Translations under genes and position numbers: made by a program
Notes under the pieces: generated by a model
What the model saw: the letters and a program-made list of their open reading frames with translations, nothing else
Databases searched by the model: none
What the model was told of the DNA's origin: nothing
Assembly: GCF_017654505.1 (NCBI RefSeq)
Contig: NC_054534.1
Span: 24,165,689-24,229,688 of the forward strand
From: Polyodon spathula
Taxonomy: Eukaryota > Chordata > Actinopteri > Acipenseriformes > Polyodontidae
Reading direction: 5' to 3'
DNA: 64,000 nucleotides
In this document: piece by piece, positions 52,757-64,000 of the stretch
Numbering within the stretch: position 1 is the first letter of the stretch
Layout: each line of letters opens with the position of its first letter

Positions 52757-55081
52757 ATGAATATAAATATGTATCGTCGTGAGGTGCTGGTTCACGATAA
52801 AAATTTAATAAAAAACTTCTGGGAACAAAAAATTGACAGTCAGTACCAACTGACTGAGAGTGAAGATGTAAGAATGAAGAAGAGTGCCTTAAAAAAGTAA
52901 GTCCTCATGCATTCAGATGCCTAATGTTACGACAATATGCTCCAAATTACTTTTTTTATTATTATTTGGGTTATAGTAGTTAATTTGGTACCTACTGCCT
53001 GCTTGTATTTAATCCCAGGACCTCCTTACTTTGAGTGATAGCTCAGAGAACTAATTCAGTTACACAACCCTTTAAACTAACAGATTTGTTATTTGTTGCA
53101 GATTTGTTAGACTAACTCAGCTGAAAGTGCCTGGATATTGACTTATATGTAAAGAAAAATTACTTTGTAAAATAAAAAAGGGGGTTACAAATATTTGGAA
53201 GGGGGGGCCAATATATTCCATGAAATTGTGACTGAATAGGCTTCCTCATTCCATTTAAATTATGTGACAATGTCTAGATTTACAATGATGTCACCTTTGG
53301 CATCCAAAATGGAATGTTATCATGCCATCACCATGCTGGGTTTAGAAATGCACGTTTAAAGTGTGGTACGCCAGGGGGAGTAGGCCGTGACATTTGGCTC
53401 AGCTAAACATTGTATCATAAAAATGCATCAATTTTCAGAGCCAAAAATAATAATAATCTATATAATAAATGCTAAAGACAATACTCTGCTTTATATTGCT
53501 GTAGCAAAGAGATCAATAAGGAATACAATGTTATCGTTTCTTTATTTGCATTAGTGCAGTATCACATTTATTAGTTTTAAATTTTTTAGGGAGCGAGTCA
53601 GTCGACTTGAAAAGGGAGAACGCAAGAGTCTGAGAAAGGAACATTTACAGAAAACAAAGAAAACGCAACAGCCTAGTAGTGAGAGGAGAGTCAGGTAGTA
53701 GCCAACTACATCGAGAGTAGCAACTTCCCAAACTATAATATTATTCATGTTTTTTAAGACTGCGAAAAAGATATTGTTGGATTTTGTTCAGGTGGAAAAT
53801 AAAGAAAGCCATATGTACAGACATACAGCATTTATTTCAAGTACTCATGGCCTCAAGGTAACTTTGCATTTTACTCACTCAAAATACATTTTACTCACAT
53901 GGTGTCTAAATTGGAGAGTACATTACTCAGTGACCCAAAACCTGATCTGGAGAGCTGGCTACAGTTACATCATTAGTAAACCTAGTCACGATTAATATCA
54001 TTCTAAAATCTGTTTATAAAGTTGTTGTAAACACTCCTTTTAAAGCAATGTACATTGCATTAATAGTATGTTTCTTATTATGCATGATATAGGTGCATTC
54101 GTTGCACAGAATATGTCATGCAGAATATTATTTAAACCAAATAACAGACCACACACCACATTTTAGTGCGGTCTGCTTTTTTTTTAAAAGAAATATGTAA
54201 TTATGTTCAAACTAACACCCTTCCCTTGGCATGTTAAAAAATGCTTTTAAAGGCCACTTGAATAGCATCATAATAAAGTCCATTAACATTATAGTTTAAA
54301 AAAAAATCAATTTCTGTTAATAATTGCTTACACTGTAATTGTCTTACAAACAGGATCATTAATGCTGTATATTATTTGTTTTTAAATGCAATACATATTT
54401 TAACACAACTTTTGTTACTGACAGAAGGACCAAATGAAATGAAAGTATACTGTAACAATACATGTGTCAAACAGTGTGGGGGTGGGGGGTGGGGCGCTTC
54501 ACATTGGGCATGACACTACTACTAAAAACACTATGTGCAGTGAGGACAAGCAACATTCTCCTCCCATCTAGGAATGATTCTAGAACTGAATGGCAACAGA
54601 CTTGTCACATTTAGAACATCATTACTAGCAGGTTAAAACTTCCAGTTTAAAAATCCCAGTACTTTGGAAGGAACAGCTGAGGCTGGGAGGTGTCCTTTAA
54701 GGAAATCTAGATCAATGTGTATTTAATTAACAGCTGCTCTTATTTGTATGTGTTTAGAAAGTCTAGCTACCAGGACAACTGATTCGGGGCCAACCAATTA
54801 ACGTTTTTTTTTTTGTTTTTTTTTTAATTAAACTTGTGCTGTCACTGCATATTAAGATGAATGTGTCTCCTGCGTGCACTAATGCTGAACACTTTTATTT
54901 TATAAAAAGGTCAGAGGTTATCAGATACTTCTGTAAATAATACCAACTTGGAACAAGCCTTCTCATGGCTGTGGGCTTAAAGGTCAACTGAAAGCTTTGA
55001 AGCAGTACGAAACAATAAACAGCATGGGCTTGTTCTGTAACCAATGAATATATATTTACAGTGAAGGCTTATTTACAGAAG

Positions 55082-55167
<86 letters not shown>

Positions 55168-55387
55168 AATTGTTTTCCTGTAACTCACTGAAGAGGCCCA
55201 TCTATTTTTTTTTTTATAATACATGGATACCCTTGTGATGCTAATATTAAAGAAGACGAGGTTCAGCAGTACAGTTGGGTTTTTAAACGTAGTGTTTCAG
55301 TGCTGTACAGACGTTCTATGTCGTTATCCTTTAGTGCTTCAGCTTTATTTGGATGATTGCCTTTACCTTGTTTTAATTATATATATA

Positions 55388-55469
<82 letters not shown>

Positions 55470-55791
55470 TAATCACTGCAGGCTAACACAGTGGACTGGG
55501 TTCACAAGTGTTCTTAGGGCAAGTACACGATGTTGTTTTTCATATCTAGGAAATACATTTGTTGAGAGAGTAGCATCATAAAATAAATTAGAAAAAGCAT
55601 GAGAATGATTCTAATCATTGTTACCTTTTGCAAATGTATTTTCTTGTTACAGGCTACGGAACGGGTGGCTGGAACAACTGGAAAGCAGAACAAAGCATCT
55701 TCAGAAATTTAATGAGGCTCGTCACAAACAGATGCAAGCATCCCTGCTGGCAACTGAGCCAACGCTCTGTAAAGCAGAATCAGTTGCCTAA
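52757..55791 (+). CDS. fam240a: FAM240 family protein, two coding exons
   Basis: Small protein of unknown function, 92 residues. Coding exons are 52757-52896 (acceptor TAG at 52751-52753, donor AA|GTAAGT) and 55653-55791 (acceptor TTACAG, stop TAA). The phase-2 junction restores a lysine. The N-terminal half reads YRREV, then NFWEQKI, then SALKKLR across the splice; from memory human FAM240A has RREV, SFWEKEI and SALKKLREEW at the same places. The C-terminal half (LEQLESRTKHLQKF onward) is charged and probably helical. No signal peptide or membrane segment. The acceptor directly before the first coding exon implies a non-coding 5' exon upstream that I could not locate. Member (A, B or C) is uncertain; A is preferred because TDGF1 lies about 30 kb away, as I recall for human 3p21.31. 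Confidence 0.82.
53590..53698 (+). other. Candidate alternative or cassette exon inside the FAM240 gene
   Basis: A T-rich tract ending TTTTTTAG (AG at 53588-53589) is followed by 35 codons open in the phase required by the upstream exon. The peptide is highly basic (RLEKGERKSLRKE core). Two readings fit. As a terminal exon it ends at TAG 53696-53698 with AATAAA at 53798-53803. As an internal cassette it ends at TCAG|GTAGTA (53694), giving exactly 105 nt and preserving phase into the last exon. Family similarity supports skipping in the main isoform. Confidence 0.45.
55085..55166. repeat. (AT)n microsatellite, intron of the FAM240 gene
   Basis: About 40 AT units. Confidence 0.97.
55215..55380. 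mobile_element. Dispersed repeat copy 2 between two (AT)n tracts
   Basis: Inverse copy of 49010-49165 (GATACCCTTGTGATGC, AAGAAGACGAGGTTCAGCAG, GGATGATTGCCTTTACCTTG). It is followed directly by (AT)n at 55381-55466. Confidence 0.7.
55379..55466. repeat. (AT)n microsatellite, intron of the FAM240 gene
   Basis: About 42 AT units. Confidence 0.97.
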
Positions 55792-57043
55792 AGTAATTGG
55801 TAGTTTGATGTTTTGAATTCCAATCAGAACTACTATCCTATTCCATGATGCTCTGTGTTACCCTCAGTTAAACTATATCGCTTTCTTCTCTGTGCACATT
55901 ATTTTATAAATGCATCATTCTTTTCTTAGAGGATAGATTATTAATGTGTACATTCAGAAGTTTTGTCTACATCAGTCCATGTTACCATCAACTAACTTGT
56001 AACATATATACGCAAACTGTAAAGAATGAGTTACCTTTTGATTTTTAAATTGCAAAACCCATGCCAGCAAAGTGCTGGCCGGGAGCTCTTGTGATGAATG
56101 TGTCTGTAATGTATTTGTGCAATCTGATTACCCCTCATGATTCCATTACAGGCACTGCTGGTGGTACAAATGATGTAGCCCATGTGGCTTATATTGCTGT
56201 ATACTGTAATGTATCTAAAAAGAAACATATTATTTATAATCATTGATAAAGATCATTACTAATATACTGAATGTTTGAATTACTTCATAGTGCTGTAAAA
56301 AATGACACTTTATCACACTTTAAGTAAATACACCTGATTAAAATTGTAGTTTTACTGTTAAACTAGTTGTTATAATATATGCCCCTCACTGGGGTAGATA
56401 ACTTAAATGAAATAATACTTATCAACACAGCTTAAAACAGGAAAGTGGAAAATTAAGGCTGTTAAGAGGATGAGTTAAGAGTTGTTAGAAGCTATAGTAG
56501 GTTTATGAACTGAAATTCTGTCAAAAGTTAATTTTCAGATTTTCAAGGGCTGGTTTGGTAAGGTTTTGAGGCTTTGGTCTGTAAAAGTATGAAGCTGAAC
56601 TCAACTGGCTTGAGGTGTTGTAGGAGGATTGGGTTCGCTAGTGAATATGTTAAGAATGAAATTGGGAATGGACCATATTGTGTTTCCAGCTGTACATTCA
56701 TTTGTAGCAGACTAACTGTTTTTATCACTGCTGTTACTTTGGTTCTTTTAATGGACTGTTTCATGCATTTATTTGATTGACTTGATTGACAAACATTAAT
56801 AGATTTGGAGTGACAGTAACAGTGAGGTTGTCACAAAGATTCAAAATACTATATTTGATAGACATGAGCATCCAAGCACCTTGTGTGAGGATGTGCATTT
56901 CATCCTTGACAGTGAGCTGGTTGGGTCTCATCTATAATTATAAATATAATATATTCTTTATTGCATTACAGTTTTTCTTCTGTAATGTGTAAGTTAGCTA
57001 TCTGTTGTAATAAGGGAACTGCTAATGTGGGATTAACAACTGT
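55792..57043 (+). other. Possible 3' UTR of the FAM240 gene, then no feature
   Basis: AT-rich. No clear AATAAA close to the stop, so the 3' end is not defined. Open frames at 56031-56246 on both strands are chance. Confidence 0.35.
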
Positions 57044-57999
57044 ATTACTTCAATTTGGCGCCGCCCTCGTATTAAAGACGCCCTCGTTTTGACACCGCAG
57101 TCATATATCAGCTTTATAATAGAGGCCGCCCTCGAATAAACGCCGCTATCAATAAAGAAACATTAAGGTATTTTTTTTCTCCCCCCACTAAAAAAACACA
57201 CACAGTAAAGAAATAAGCATGCAACTGACTATGTACATGTAACACCCCCGAAGAGACAGGAGCCTCAATCTAGCATGTAAATTACAAACTAATGTACACA
57301 CACATAGTAAGCACATTTTTTTTTTTATGGTAGTACAGTTCTGAAAGAAAATACACGACAAACTATGTGCAGAACAGCAGTCCTTCTGAAGTTCTTATAG
57401 GTGGTTTTGTTGTTTTTTTTTTAGTTCAATCATAATTCCTGTACTCAATCGCATACAAATAAAAACAATGTGCTTACTATCTATGAGAAGATTTAGTTTC
57501 GGTTTCTCTTTCAGAGAAATTACAAACATGCAAGTTACAGTGAGAAAAAAATAACTGAGTAGGATATATTACAGAAATCAAGCTGACATTGGTGCAGAAA
57601 AACATTAGGGTAACACTCTTGTACTTAACTGCCTCACCAGCATTGTCCCGCCCCTTAACAACCAATACACACTCCTGATTCGCTGGTACAGTACTCCCCT
57701 TACCTTCCAACTCCCACTTAATAGGCTCTCAGTAACTGTCACCCATAAATGTACTGTAATCAAAGTAGGTTAACCACACACGCTGCTACATAGAGGTAGG
57801 CTACCGTATTGTAGAAAATAAACAACTGCGATACATTTAAAATTTCATAAATCATGTAATAAAATATTGCAGTGTTTGAAAATCATAGTATTATTAAAAA
57901 AGGTCGCCCTTGTATAAAGGCCGCCCTCTTTTAAGCACTGCGGTCATTTTGATCAATTTAAAATAAACGCCGCGGCGCCAAATTGAAGTAATACGGTAT
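57044..57999. mobile_element. Inverted-repeat element with GGCGCCGC-rich ends, about 950 bp
   Basis: Left end TATTACTTCAATTTGGCGCCG and right end CGGCGCCAAATTGAAGTAATA are inverted copies. Both sub-terminal regions repeat CGCCCTCG-type and GCCGCCCTC motifs (57060-57150, 57900-57975). The interior has no coding capacity. Superfamily not identified. Confidence 0.75.
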
Positions 58000-58747
58000 T
58001 TTACGAAGCGCAGTGACATTAGAGAAATTATTCGGAAACAGAAGATACAAATGTTTGTTCTTTTAATTGGCTACAAATGTTAATATCAGTACCCACAAGA
58101 AGAATTACTATAATTTGTCTACCTGTGCTACTGCGGCAGTTAAGTAGTACACACATGTAAACATTTTTTATATTTCTTATTGTTAAGGAATTTTCCACAA
58201 AACAAATATTGTGCTGGAATGAGTTTAAATATATGAAATAATAACTACTATTTGGTATACCATAAATACCACTAAAGCTTCTCCAAAGTATTTTATTGAA
58301 ATGTGTTATTAGAAATATAAAAACCTGGTGGTGAAACAGCTAGTTCTGTTTTCATGAGACAAGATTCAGAAACTGATGTCTAGCTAAAGTATACTTGAAT
58401 GACCTTTAGTACATTTTAGCATATTTCTTTAAATGAATACTCAGGTGTAATTTACTCGAAATATTTGATGTATTTAGAAGGTTTGTATTTGTTTTATTTG
58501 CATTCAGTAACTGTATTGACTGAAGCTGTTGCTTAGTTTCATTGACATGTTTGTGACAAACCATTTTTTGTTTATCAGGATTTATAACTCACAATAATTT
58601 CCTGCAGCATCCCGCAAATGAAGTTATCTAGCAGGCAATAAACACCACAGATTGCAGTGGGGACAGGCTGGAAGAAAGTACCAGCAGACCAGCTTTAAGG
58701 CTGTCCTTGTTTCAATTTCTTTGTTGTCTGACCAACTCCACCCACTG
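58000..58747. other. No gene recognised
   Basis: AT-rich non-coding sequence. Confidence 0.45.
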
Positions 58748-59104
58748 AAAAACTCGGTAACACTTTACATTTACATAGTAGTTAAATAGTAAATACATGT
58801 GTAATTACACATAATTACAATTTTATTATGCAGTGTACTTTACATGTAAATGTTGTTGCAATATATATGTAAGTACAAATTGTATCAGAAAGTTAAGGTT
58901 AGGGTTAGAGTAAGGGTTAGTGGGGTTTAAATTAGGGTTAGCGAAGGGGTTAAGGTTAGGATTATGTAAAAATGTACACATTAAGTACATTGTAACTTTA
59001 CATAATAACATTCTAATCATGTATAAGTACACATGTCTTTACTAAGTAACTATGTAAATACATAGCAATTAGAGACACTTAACGTAAAGTGTTACCAAAA
59101 ACTC
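58748..59104. mobile_element. hAT-type MITE (341 bp) with telomere-like core
   Basis: An exact 8-bp duplication AAAAACTC flanks the element (58748-58755, 59097-59104). Ends GGTAACACTTTACATT and ACGTAAAGTGTTACC are inverted. The middle (about 58905-58965) has degenerate TTAGGG-like repeats (GGTTAGGGTTAG and variants). An 8-bp duplication indicates the hAT superfamily. Non-coding. Confidence 0.85.
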
Positions 59105-59274
59105 AAGTATACAGTAAGTAATACCCACCCACCAATATCATGATATGACAATACCACAAGATGTTTAATTGGCTTCTAAACACACAGAAGTTTAGTGAAA
59201 AATATTACTGGTGTCAGGTGCCTTCATTAGTCCAGTAAAGAGGTAGCCAAGCTCATGAATGGATTTTCTTACTA

Positions 59275-59540
59275 TAATAATATCTTTATATAGCGCCTTT
59301 CATAGTGGACCACCATCACAAAACACTTTAGAGAGGTAAGCTGTGAACTGTGCATTAAATGCAGAGTCACTTACAATAGGACATTGATTTAACATCTTGT
59401 CCACAGGATGGAGCACTAGGAGGTCAAATGATTTGCTTAGGGTCACACAATGAGTCAGTCAGTGGTAGAGGTGGGATTTGAACCAGTGACCTTCTGCTTA
59501 AAAGCTCTAGACTGTAACCACTGGAGCACACTGCCTCCTG
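59275..59540 (-). mobile_element. tRNA-derived SINE, copy 2
   Basis: Minus strand: head GGCAGTGTGCTCCAGTGGTT, B-box-like GGTTCAAATCCCACC, body, and a tail ending AAAGGCGCTATATAAAG. Collinear with 35541-35790; this copy keeps extra bases after the B box (CTCTACCACTGACTGAC). Confidence 0.8.
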
Positions 59541-59590
59541 TAAAATTTAAGAAGCATTTTAGACAAATGTTTATTATTGAATCAATTAGG

Positions 59591-59919
59591 TTTAGTATTT
59601 CTAACTGCATATGTACGGGTGTCTTCACATCGACTAATGTCCCTTTTGCTTCTTAAATGTCCTTTATTTCCAAAGTGAAGCATTGTTAGCCTGCTTGATC
59701 CAACAGGGTTAAAAAGTGACTTCAAGTACTATACCTGTTGATTTTCATTGGCCTTTAGTATTTCTAACTGTGTATATGTACGGGTGTCTTCACATCGGCT
59801 AATGTCCCTTTAGCTTCTTGAAAGTCCTTTATTTCCAAAGTGAAGCATTGTTAGCCTGCTTGATCCAACAGGGTTAAAAAGTGATTTCAAGTACTATACC
59901 TGTTGATTTTCATTGGCCT
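59591..59919. repeat. Tandem duplication, two units of about 163 bp
   Basis: Unit 1 (59591-59753) and unit 2 (59754-59919) both start TTTAGTATTTCTAACTG and end GATTTTCATTGGCCT, differing at only a few positions. No coding frame. Confidence 0.92.
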
Positions 59920-60101
59920 ACAGCGCAACTTTACAAAATAAATTTCTCACTAATAGGATTCTGAATGATCAACATTATGAGTCCTTCCATGCAATGACAT
60001 GCTTAAAGTCAAGGGATTGGAGGCCGGTGGATGCTTCATGGCATCCAGTTAAACAGAAGTTAAATGCAAAACAAAAACGTCTTATAGACCTGTTGAAATA
60101 T

Positions 60102-60134
<33 letters not shown>
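60102..60134. repeat. (ATT)n microsatellite
   Basis: About 11 ATT units. Confidence 0.93.
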
Positions 60135-60135
<1 letters not shown>

Positions 60136-60744
60136 ATAACACAGATGATTTTTCAGTCTCTAGTGCATTTTCATTTTAAACATTCAAAATTAGTTATCTG
60201 AAATGGTGAAATAAAACAAAACACAACACACACACACACATTAGAAACTTATTGTAAAAAGCAATTAATAAGTGAAAATTAGACTCGGGATTATCTCTTT
60301 TGATATTATACGCAAAGTATAAAAAAGAACAATATTTATTCTGAAATACTGAAAGGAAACAATGAAGAAAATAACTCCAGTGAATGCAAGTGAATGATAA
60401 AGGAGTATAGGTCAAATTTGTCAGCAGTGTGACAGTGTCCCTTGTGACCATATTTGGAAAGCTTCACACATAAACAATCTGGTGTGGGGGGGAGGGGGTC
60501 GCATGGCTTCACAATATGTATTCCTATACAATATTACAGGGCTATATCTCTACAACGGTGTAGTAAAACATAGTAGAAGCATTGTAAAAGCACAAAGAAG
60601 CATGGTAAATCACAGATAAGTGAGATCCTGCTAGGAAGAGCTAAAGAAACATCTTCGAATACATTTGTACATCAAGGTTCTGTATTATATCATCAGTACC
60701 GATATGTTCATATTGAAATTTCTGCATATTAACAAGTCAGTATG

Positions 60745-60835
60745 ACAGGCCAAAGGCTGCGTGCAAACCGGCGACCACACACACTGTAAACGAGCATCTT
60801 AACCACTGTGCAAAACAGCTGGGCTCATCTGCATT
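60745..60835 (-). mobile_element. tRNA-like SINE head fragment
   Basis: Minus strand reads GTTTTGCACAGTGGTTAAGA and GGTCGCCGGTTTGCACGC, an A-box/B-box arrangement of a tRNA-derived SINE. It is a different family from the copies at 35541 and 59275. Too diverged to be a functional tRNA. Confidence 0.4.
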
Positions 60836-61648
60836 CATGGTTTTAGGCTTTTCACCTCTTCTCATCTCGTCTCACACAACGTTGCCTGTCACATAAGCAA
60901 GTGTCTTGAGCAAACTTCTTTAAAATCCTGTGCCACAAGGTGAGAAAGCCTCCTGTTTAAAACTTTGTTGCAGGTAGTTTTGGAGTTGAATAACCTTCCT
61001 GTATCTGATTTAATAATAACGTAATACATTACCAACACCTGACAGAAGAATTTCTGGGGCTTAATTCTAATTTACTCTCAGCCCTATATTAGCAGCTGAA
61101 TGATTTACTGTGTGACAAATACTGTTGTAGGGAGCGTTGACTTTGCTGAGTTGTTATTTTTCTCTTTTTTCTTTTTGTTATAAAAATCACAAAGGCAATC
61201 CATCACAAAAAAAATGTTTCACTTTCTTATGAGGTAAGAAAAGAAGCAAACAATTCTTTAATGAACTCCAACATTAAATCAATGGTGACACGGGCCACTA
61301 CAGCACATGCATAGCTACAAGCACACAATATTCTCTTCTCTATTTCAAATTGGTCTTTCTTTATTAAGTAGCATATTTATTATTAATCTGCCTCTTCAAT
61401 GTTTTTATTACTATTATTATTAAAATGTAAAGCTTTCACATCTGCTTGTGCACTGGTTAACAAGTTTCAAACCAAAACCTTGTTCCAAACAGGCCTGCAA
61501 TTACTTAATTGAACCCAATTAAACAATGAAAAACGTGGGTTGGAACACAGCTCCAGACTGCTCAATTTAATAATTAAGGACCTAGTTGGAATAAAGTCAT
61601 GGACTGGAATAAACTGAAAGAGCCACAAGTGAGTATCAAGGCTCTAAC
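60836..61648. other. No gene recognised
   Basis: AT-rich non-coding sequence. Confidence 0.4.
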
Positions 61649-61830
61649 CCATGGGTGGCCAAAGTTGGTCCTTCCACTCCTGGTCTTCGTTCCAACCCTG
61701 TTCTAAATTGTTTAATAGAGCCAATTAAACCTCCATACAGACCCTGAAGTATGTCAGTTATATCATGTTACCTGTTAAACCTGGAGGAGAATGACCCTTC
61801 AGGACCATGATTGGACACCCCTGCTCTAAC
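61649..61830. mobile_element. Inverted-repeat element related to 2091-2296
   Basis: Ends GGGTGGCCAAAGTTGGTCCT and AGGACCATGATTGGACACCCC are inverted. Same dispersed family type as the 2.1-kb copy. Confidence 0.5.
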
Positions 61831-63256
61831 CACTCACTCCACAATGGAATCTGTTTTATAGCCTCTTTGAGAGCAGAGGGATGAGAAGACCCCAGTCTGA
61901 CATAATGCACATGTCGTTCTTCTAAGAATGTCAGGTGCTAACAAATAGTACAGTGTACGTTCTTTAATCCTGAATTCATGCAGGTACTGCAGACAAAAGA
62001 CAGATGTTTGGCATCATGAAGGTGTACTATGGGTGTACTACATTATTCCTTTCTACATTTAGGTATTTGCATTAGTGTCTTTAAATTGTAAAAAAGTAAA
62101 AATTTAAATCACGCAGAAAACTAGCAATATGTTTGCAACATTTTTTTGCTTTTGTCAGTTAGAATCTCTAATGGGATAGCACCCCTACCAAAAAAAATAA
62201 AAAATAGAAACTTCAGCAACAAATGACCATTGCAGACCACTGATAATTCGCCTGATTGAACACTTTGATATGAAATATGTTTGAAAAGACATTTCTTCCC
62301 TGTGACATGACAGTTTCAAGTCAAAAGAGTTCATTTCCACTAAACATTACAAAGTATTATTATGTTTGAGGCTGGAAGCTGTGGATACAAAAAAATAATT
62401 ACAAATCATTAATTTGAATTGAAAATGCATTTATAAAATGCCAACCATCATCTGAAGTAAGCCTAACAAAACTTTTGTTCAGAGGTTTCCATGACTACAC
62501 CTGAACAAGTCAATCTCATTAGTTTTGACAGTTCCATTGTTTTAAATTGAAAATCCATAGATAATTAAAAAAAAAATAAGAAGCGAGAGTTCAAAACCAT
62601 GAAGCTGAGTTTTCTATTAATCTGATGTAATATTTTAATATATTCAGTACTGGTTTATCGACATGCTGTGGCTTATGTAGCAGACTTTTTGAGAGAATGA
62701 TAATACTAGCACAGAACAAGCCATGTGGAACATAGTGACACAGACAGATTGTAGCCTACACTATATGTCAATTTACCATAGTATGTGCATACATGGGATT
62801 CAACAACACTCTACTGTGTGAGTATTTTATATTGCATCATTGTGTTCCCCTTGGCTCCTTCTGTGCCAGTAGAAAAATCAACACTTTACAGCTAGGTAAG
62901 CCACAGCATGGGTGGATATACAACAAACCAAGTGACTTGATACCAGCCCTGTGTATTTCAAAAGAAGGCTTATTTCAGACAGCTAGAGTAGCTCTAAATG
63001 TGTGGTTCACATAACCAACATAGAGGGCTGGGGAATACAGGGGTCTAAATGGTGTTCAATCTGTATAGTCAGAGAGACTTAAAAAAAACACCAACTGAGT
63101 GGCGCTTCGTGGAACATGGCACCCATCGTAGCTAACCAAAATCAAATATATCTTTGGCCTTTGGAATCATGGTGAGCTTTTTTCAAAAGACACTCTCTGA
63201 GTTTTCATTGTTGCTACAGTATCTAAGTTACCAGTCAAGGTGGTGTTATAGGTATT
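61831..63256. other. No gene recognised
   Basis: Non-coding AT-rich sequence up to the DIRS-like fragment. Confidence 0.45.
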
Positions 63257-64000
63257 CACCAGCTCATCTACTGATGAGGACTCAGAGAGCAGTAATGAGC
63301 TCAAGACATCAGAAAGCTTAACAGCAGTTGAATTAATTACTCAGGATTTAAATGTATGGTCCGCAGTCTTTGTAGATACTGGCAGATTCACCTCAGAATG
63401 GATGTCTCGAGGGGACGCCAGCCACCTCGCTCCCCTTCTCCACGCAGCTGCAGGCCACAGTCACCTCAAAGGCGCCCCTCGGCTGAGTGGCCCTTGCCTG
63501 GCAGAGACTGTAAGGGCTCAGCAGACAATGCCCCATCTCCTTTGCCTAGACCCCCGAGCCCAGGTGAGCTGTCCTTGTCGGCGTCCAGATTGGATGTCTC
63601 GGACCCAGCCACCTCCATCTGGCAGGCCACAGTGGGAGGCTCCTTACCACCCTTGCCACGTGTGTGACAGAGGGAAGAGTTCCAGGCCTTAATGTAGTGT
63701 GCAGCTGCAGCCACGGACATTCCCTAGCCAGCAGAACAAGAGGGAAAAGGGAACCACTTCCTCCAACAGAAAGGGCACCAACAGCATGCCCTCCCTTTAT
63801 GCCAGGACTTCCTGGAATTGGTGCGCTCCTTCTGGAGCAAGTCACCGTCTGCACCCTCAGCCTCCAGAACAGCAAAGTCTTTGCTACATACAGCAGGAGC
63901 CCAAGAAGCGGGTCTAGGCACATTCCCCACTATCAGGGACATGGTCACAGTTTTGGTGCAAGGTTCCACCTTCACCAAGGGGAATAAGGACCCAACCTCT
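63257..64000 (+). pseudogene. DIRS-like gag remnant running off the right edge
   Basis: GC-rich compared with all neighbours. One + frame reads FLELVRSFWSKSPSAPSASR and then AGAQEAGLGTFPTI at about 63806-63940. I recall this pattern from fish DIRS ORF1 (gag-like) proteins. The same frame upstream (63356-63667) is proline- and serine-rich but is cut by stops at 63665, 63698 and 63725. A second frame from 63257 to 63690 is acidic then His/Cys rich, so a frameshift may lie between. The element continues past 64000. Confidence 0.55.

Noticed and set aside
58905..58965. TTAGGG-like repeats as a telomere or chromosome-fusion scar
   Set aside because: They are degenerate and enclosed in a MITE with a perfect 8-bp duplication.
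59590..59919. CRISPR-like array
   Set aside because: Only two adjacent copies of a 163-bp unit without spacers; no cas-like genes, and the genome is vertebrate.
60745..60835. Functional tRNA gene on the minus strand
   Set aside because: A/B-box-like sequences are present but a cloverleaf with intact stems does not form; a SINE fragment is more likely.

Overview
The window looks like AT-rich, intron-rich vertebrate DNA, most likely from a ray-finned fish. The reasons are an EGF-CFC gene with vertebrate-type exons, a FAM240-type gene, several decayed Tc1 elements, DIRS-like retroelement pieces, a CACTA-like element, a hAT-type MITE, tRNA-derived SINEs and long ATT/AT microsatellites. A non-teleost lineage (sturgeon, paddlefish, bichir, gar) is my guess only. 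Most of the 64 kb is non-coding.

Only two host genes can be supported, both on the + strand. The first (20642-23160) is a six-exon EGF-CFC co-receptor gene (cripto/tdgf1 type). It can be read completely: signal peptide, EGF-like domain, CFC domain and a hydrophobic C-terminus, 188 residues in all. The second (52757-55791) is a small two-exon gene of the FAM240 family (92 residues). Between its two coding exons lies an exon-like 105-nt segment in the matching phase. As I recall, TDGF1 and FAM240A are also close together on human 3p21.31, so the pair may be a conserved linkage.

Layout. 0-8 kb: foldback MITEs and a 1.4-kb CACTA-like element with perfect TTA target duplications and a decayed gene. 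8.6-10.3 kb and 15.8-17.7 kb: related pieces of a DIRS-like retroelement, the second with reverse transcriptase and tyrosine recombinase remnants; a third DIRS-like (gag) piece sits at the right edge. 10.9-12 kb: a Tc1-type MITE directly abutting a solo LTR. 20.4-24.8 kb: the EGF-CFC gene. 27.5-27.8 kb: a tract of about 340 bp that is almost pure T. 33.3 kb: a near-perfect 83-bp-arm hairpin. 37-49 kb: four Tc1 relics. 41-42 kb: a block whose dinucleotide bias looks like vertebrate DNA read backwards without complementing. 52.7-55.8 kb: FAM240 gene. 57-60 kb: a palindromic element with GC-rich ends, a hAT-type MITE carrying TTAGGG-like repeats, a SINE and a tandem duplication.

I found no prokaryotic-type system, CRISPR array or operon. 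The most unusual signals are the direction-reversed composition block, the phase-compatible extra exon in the FAM240 gene, and the CACTA-like element whose gene belongs to a family I cannot name.
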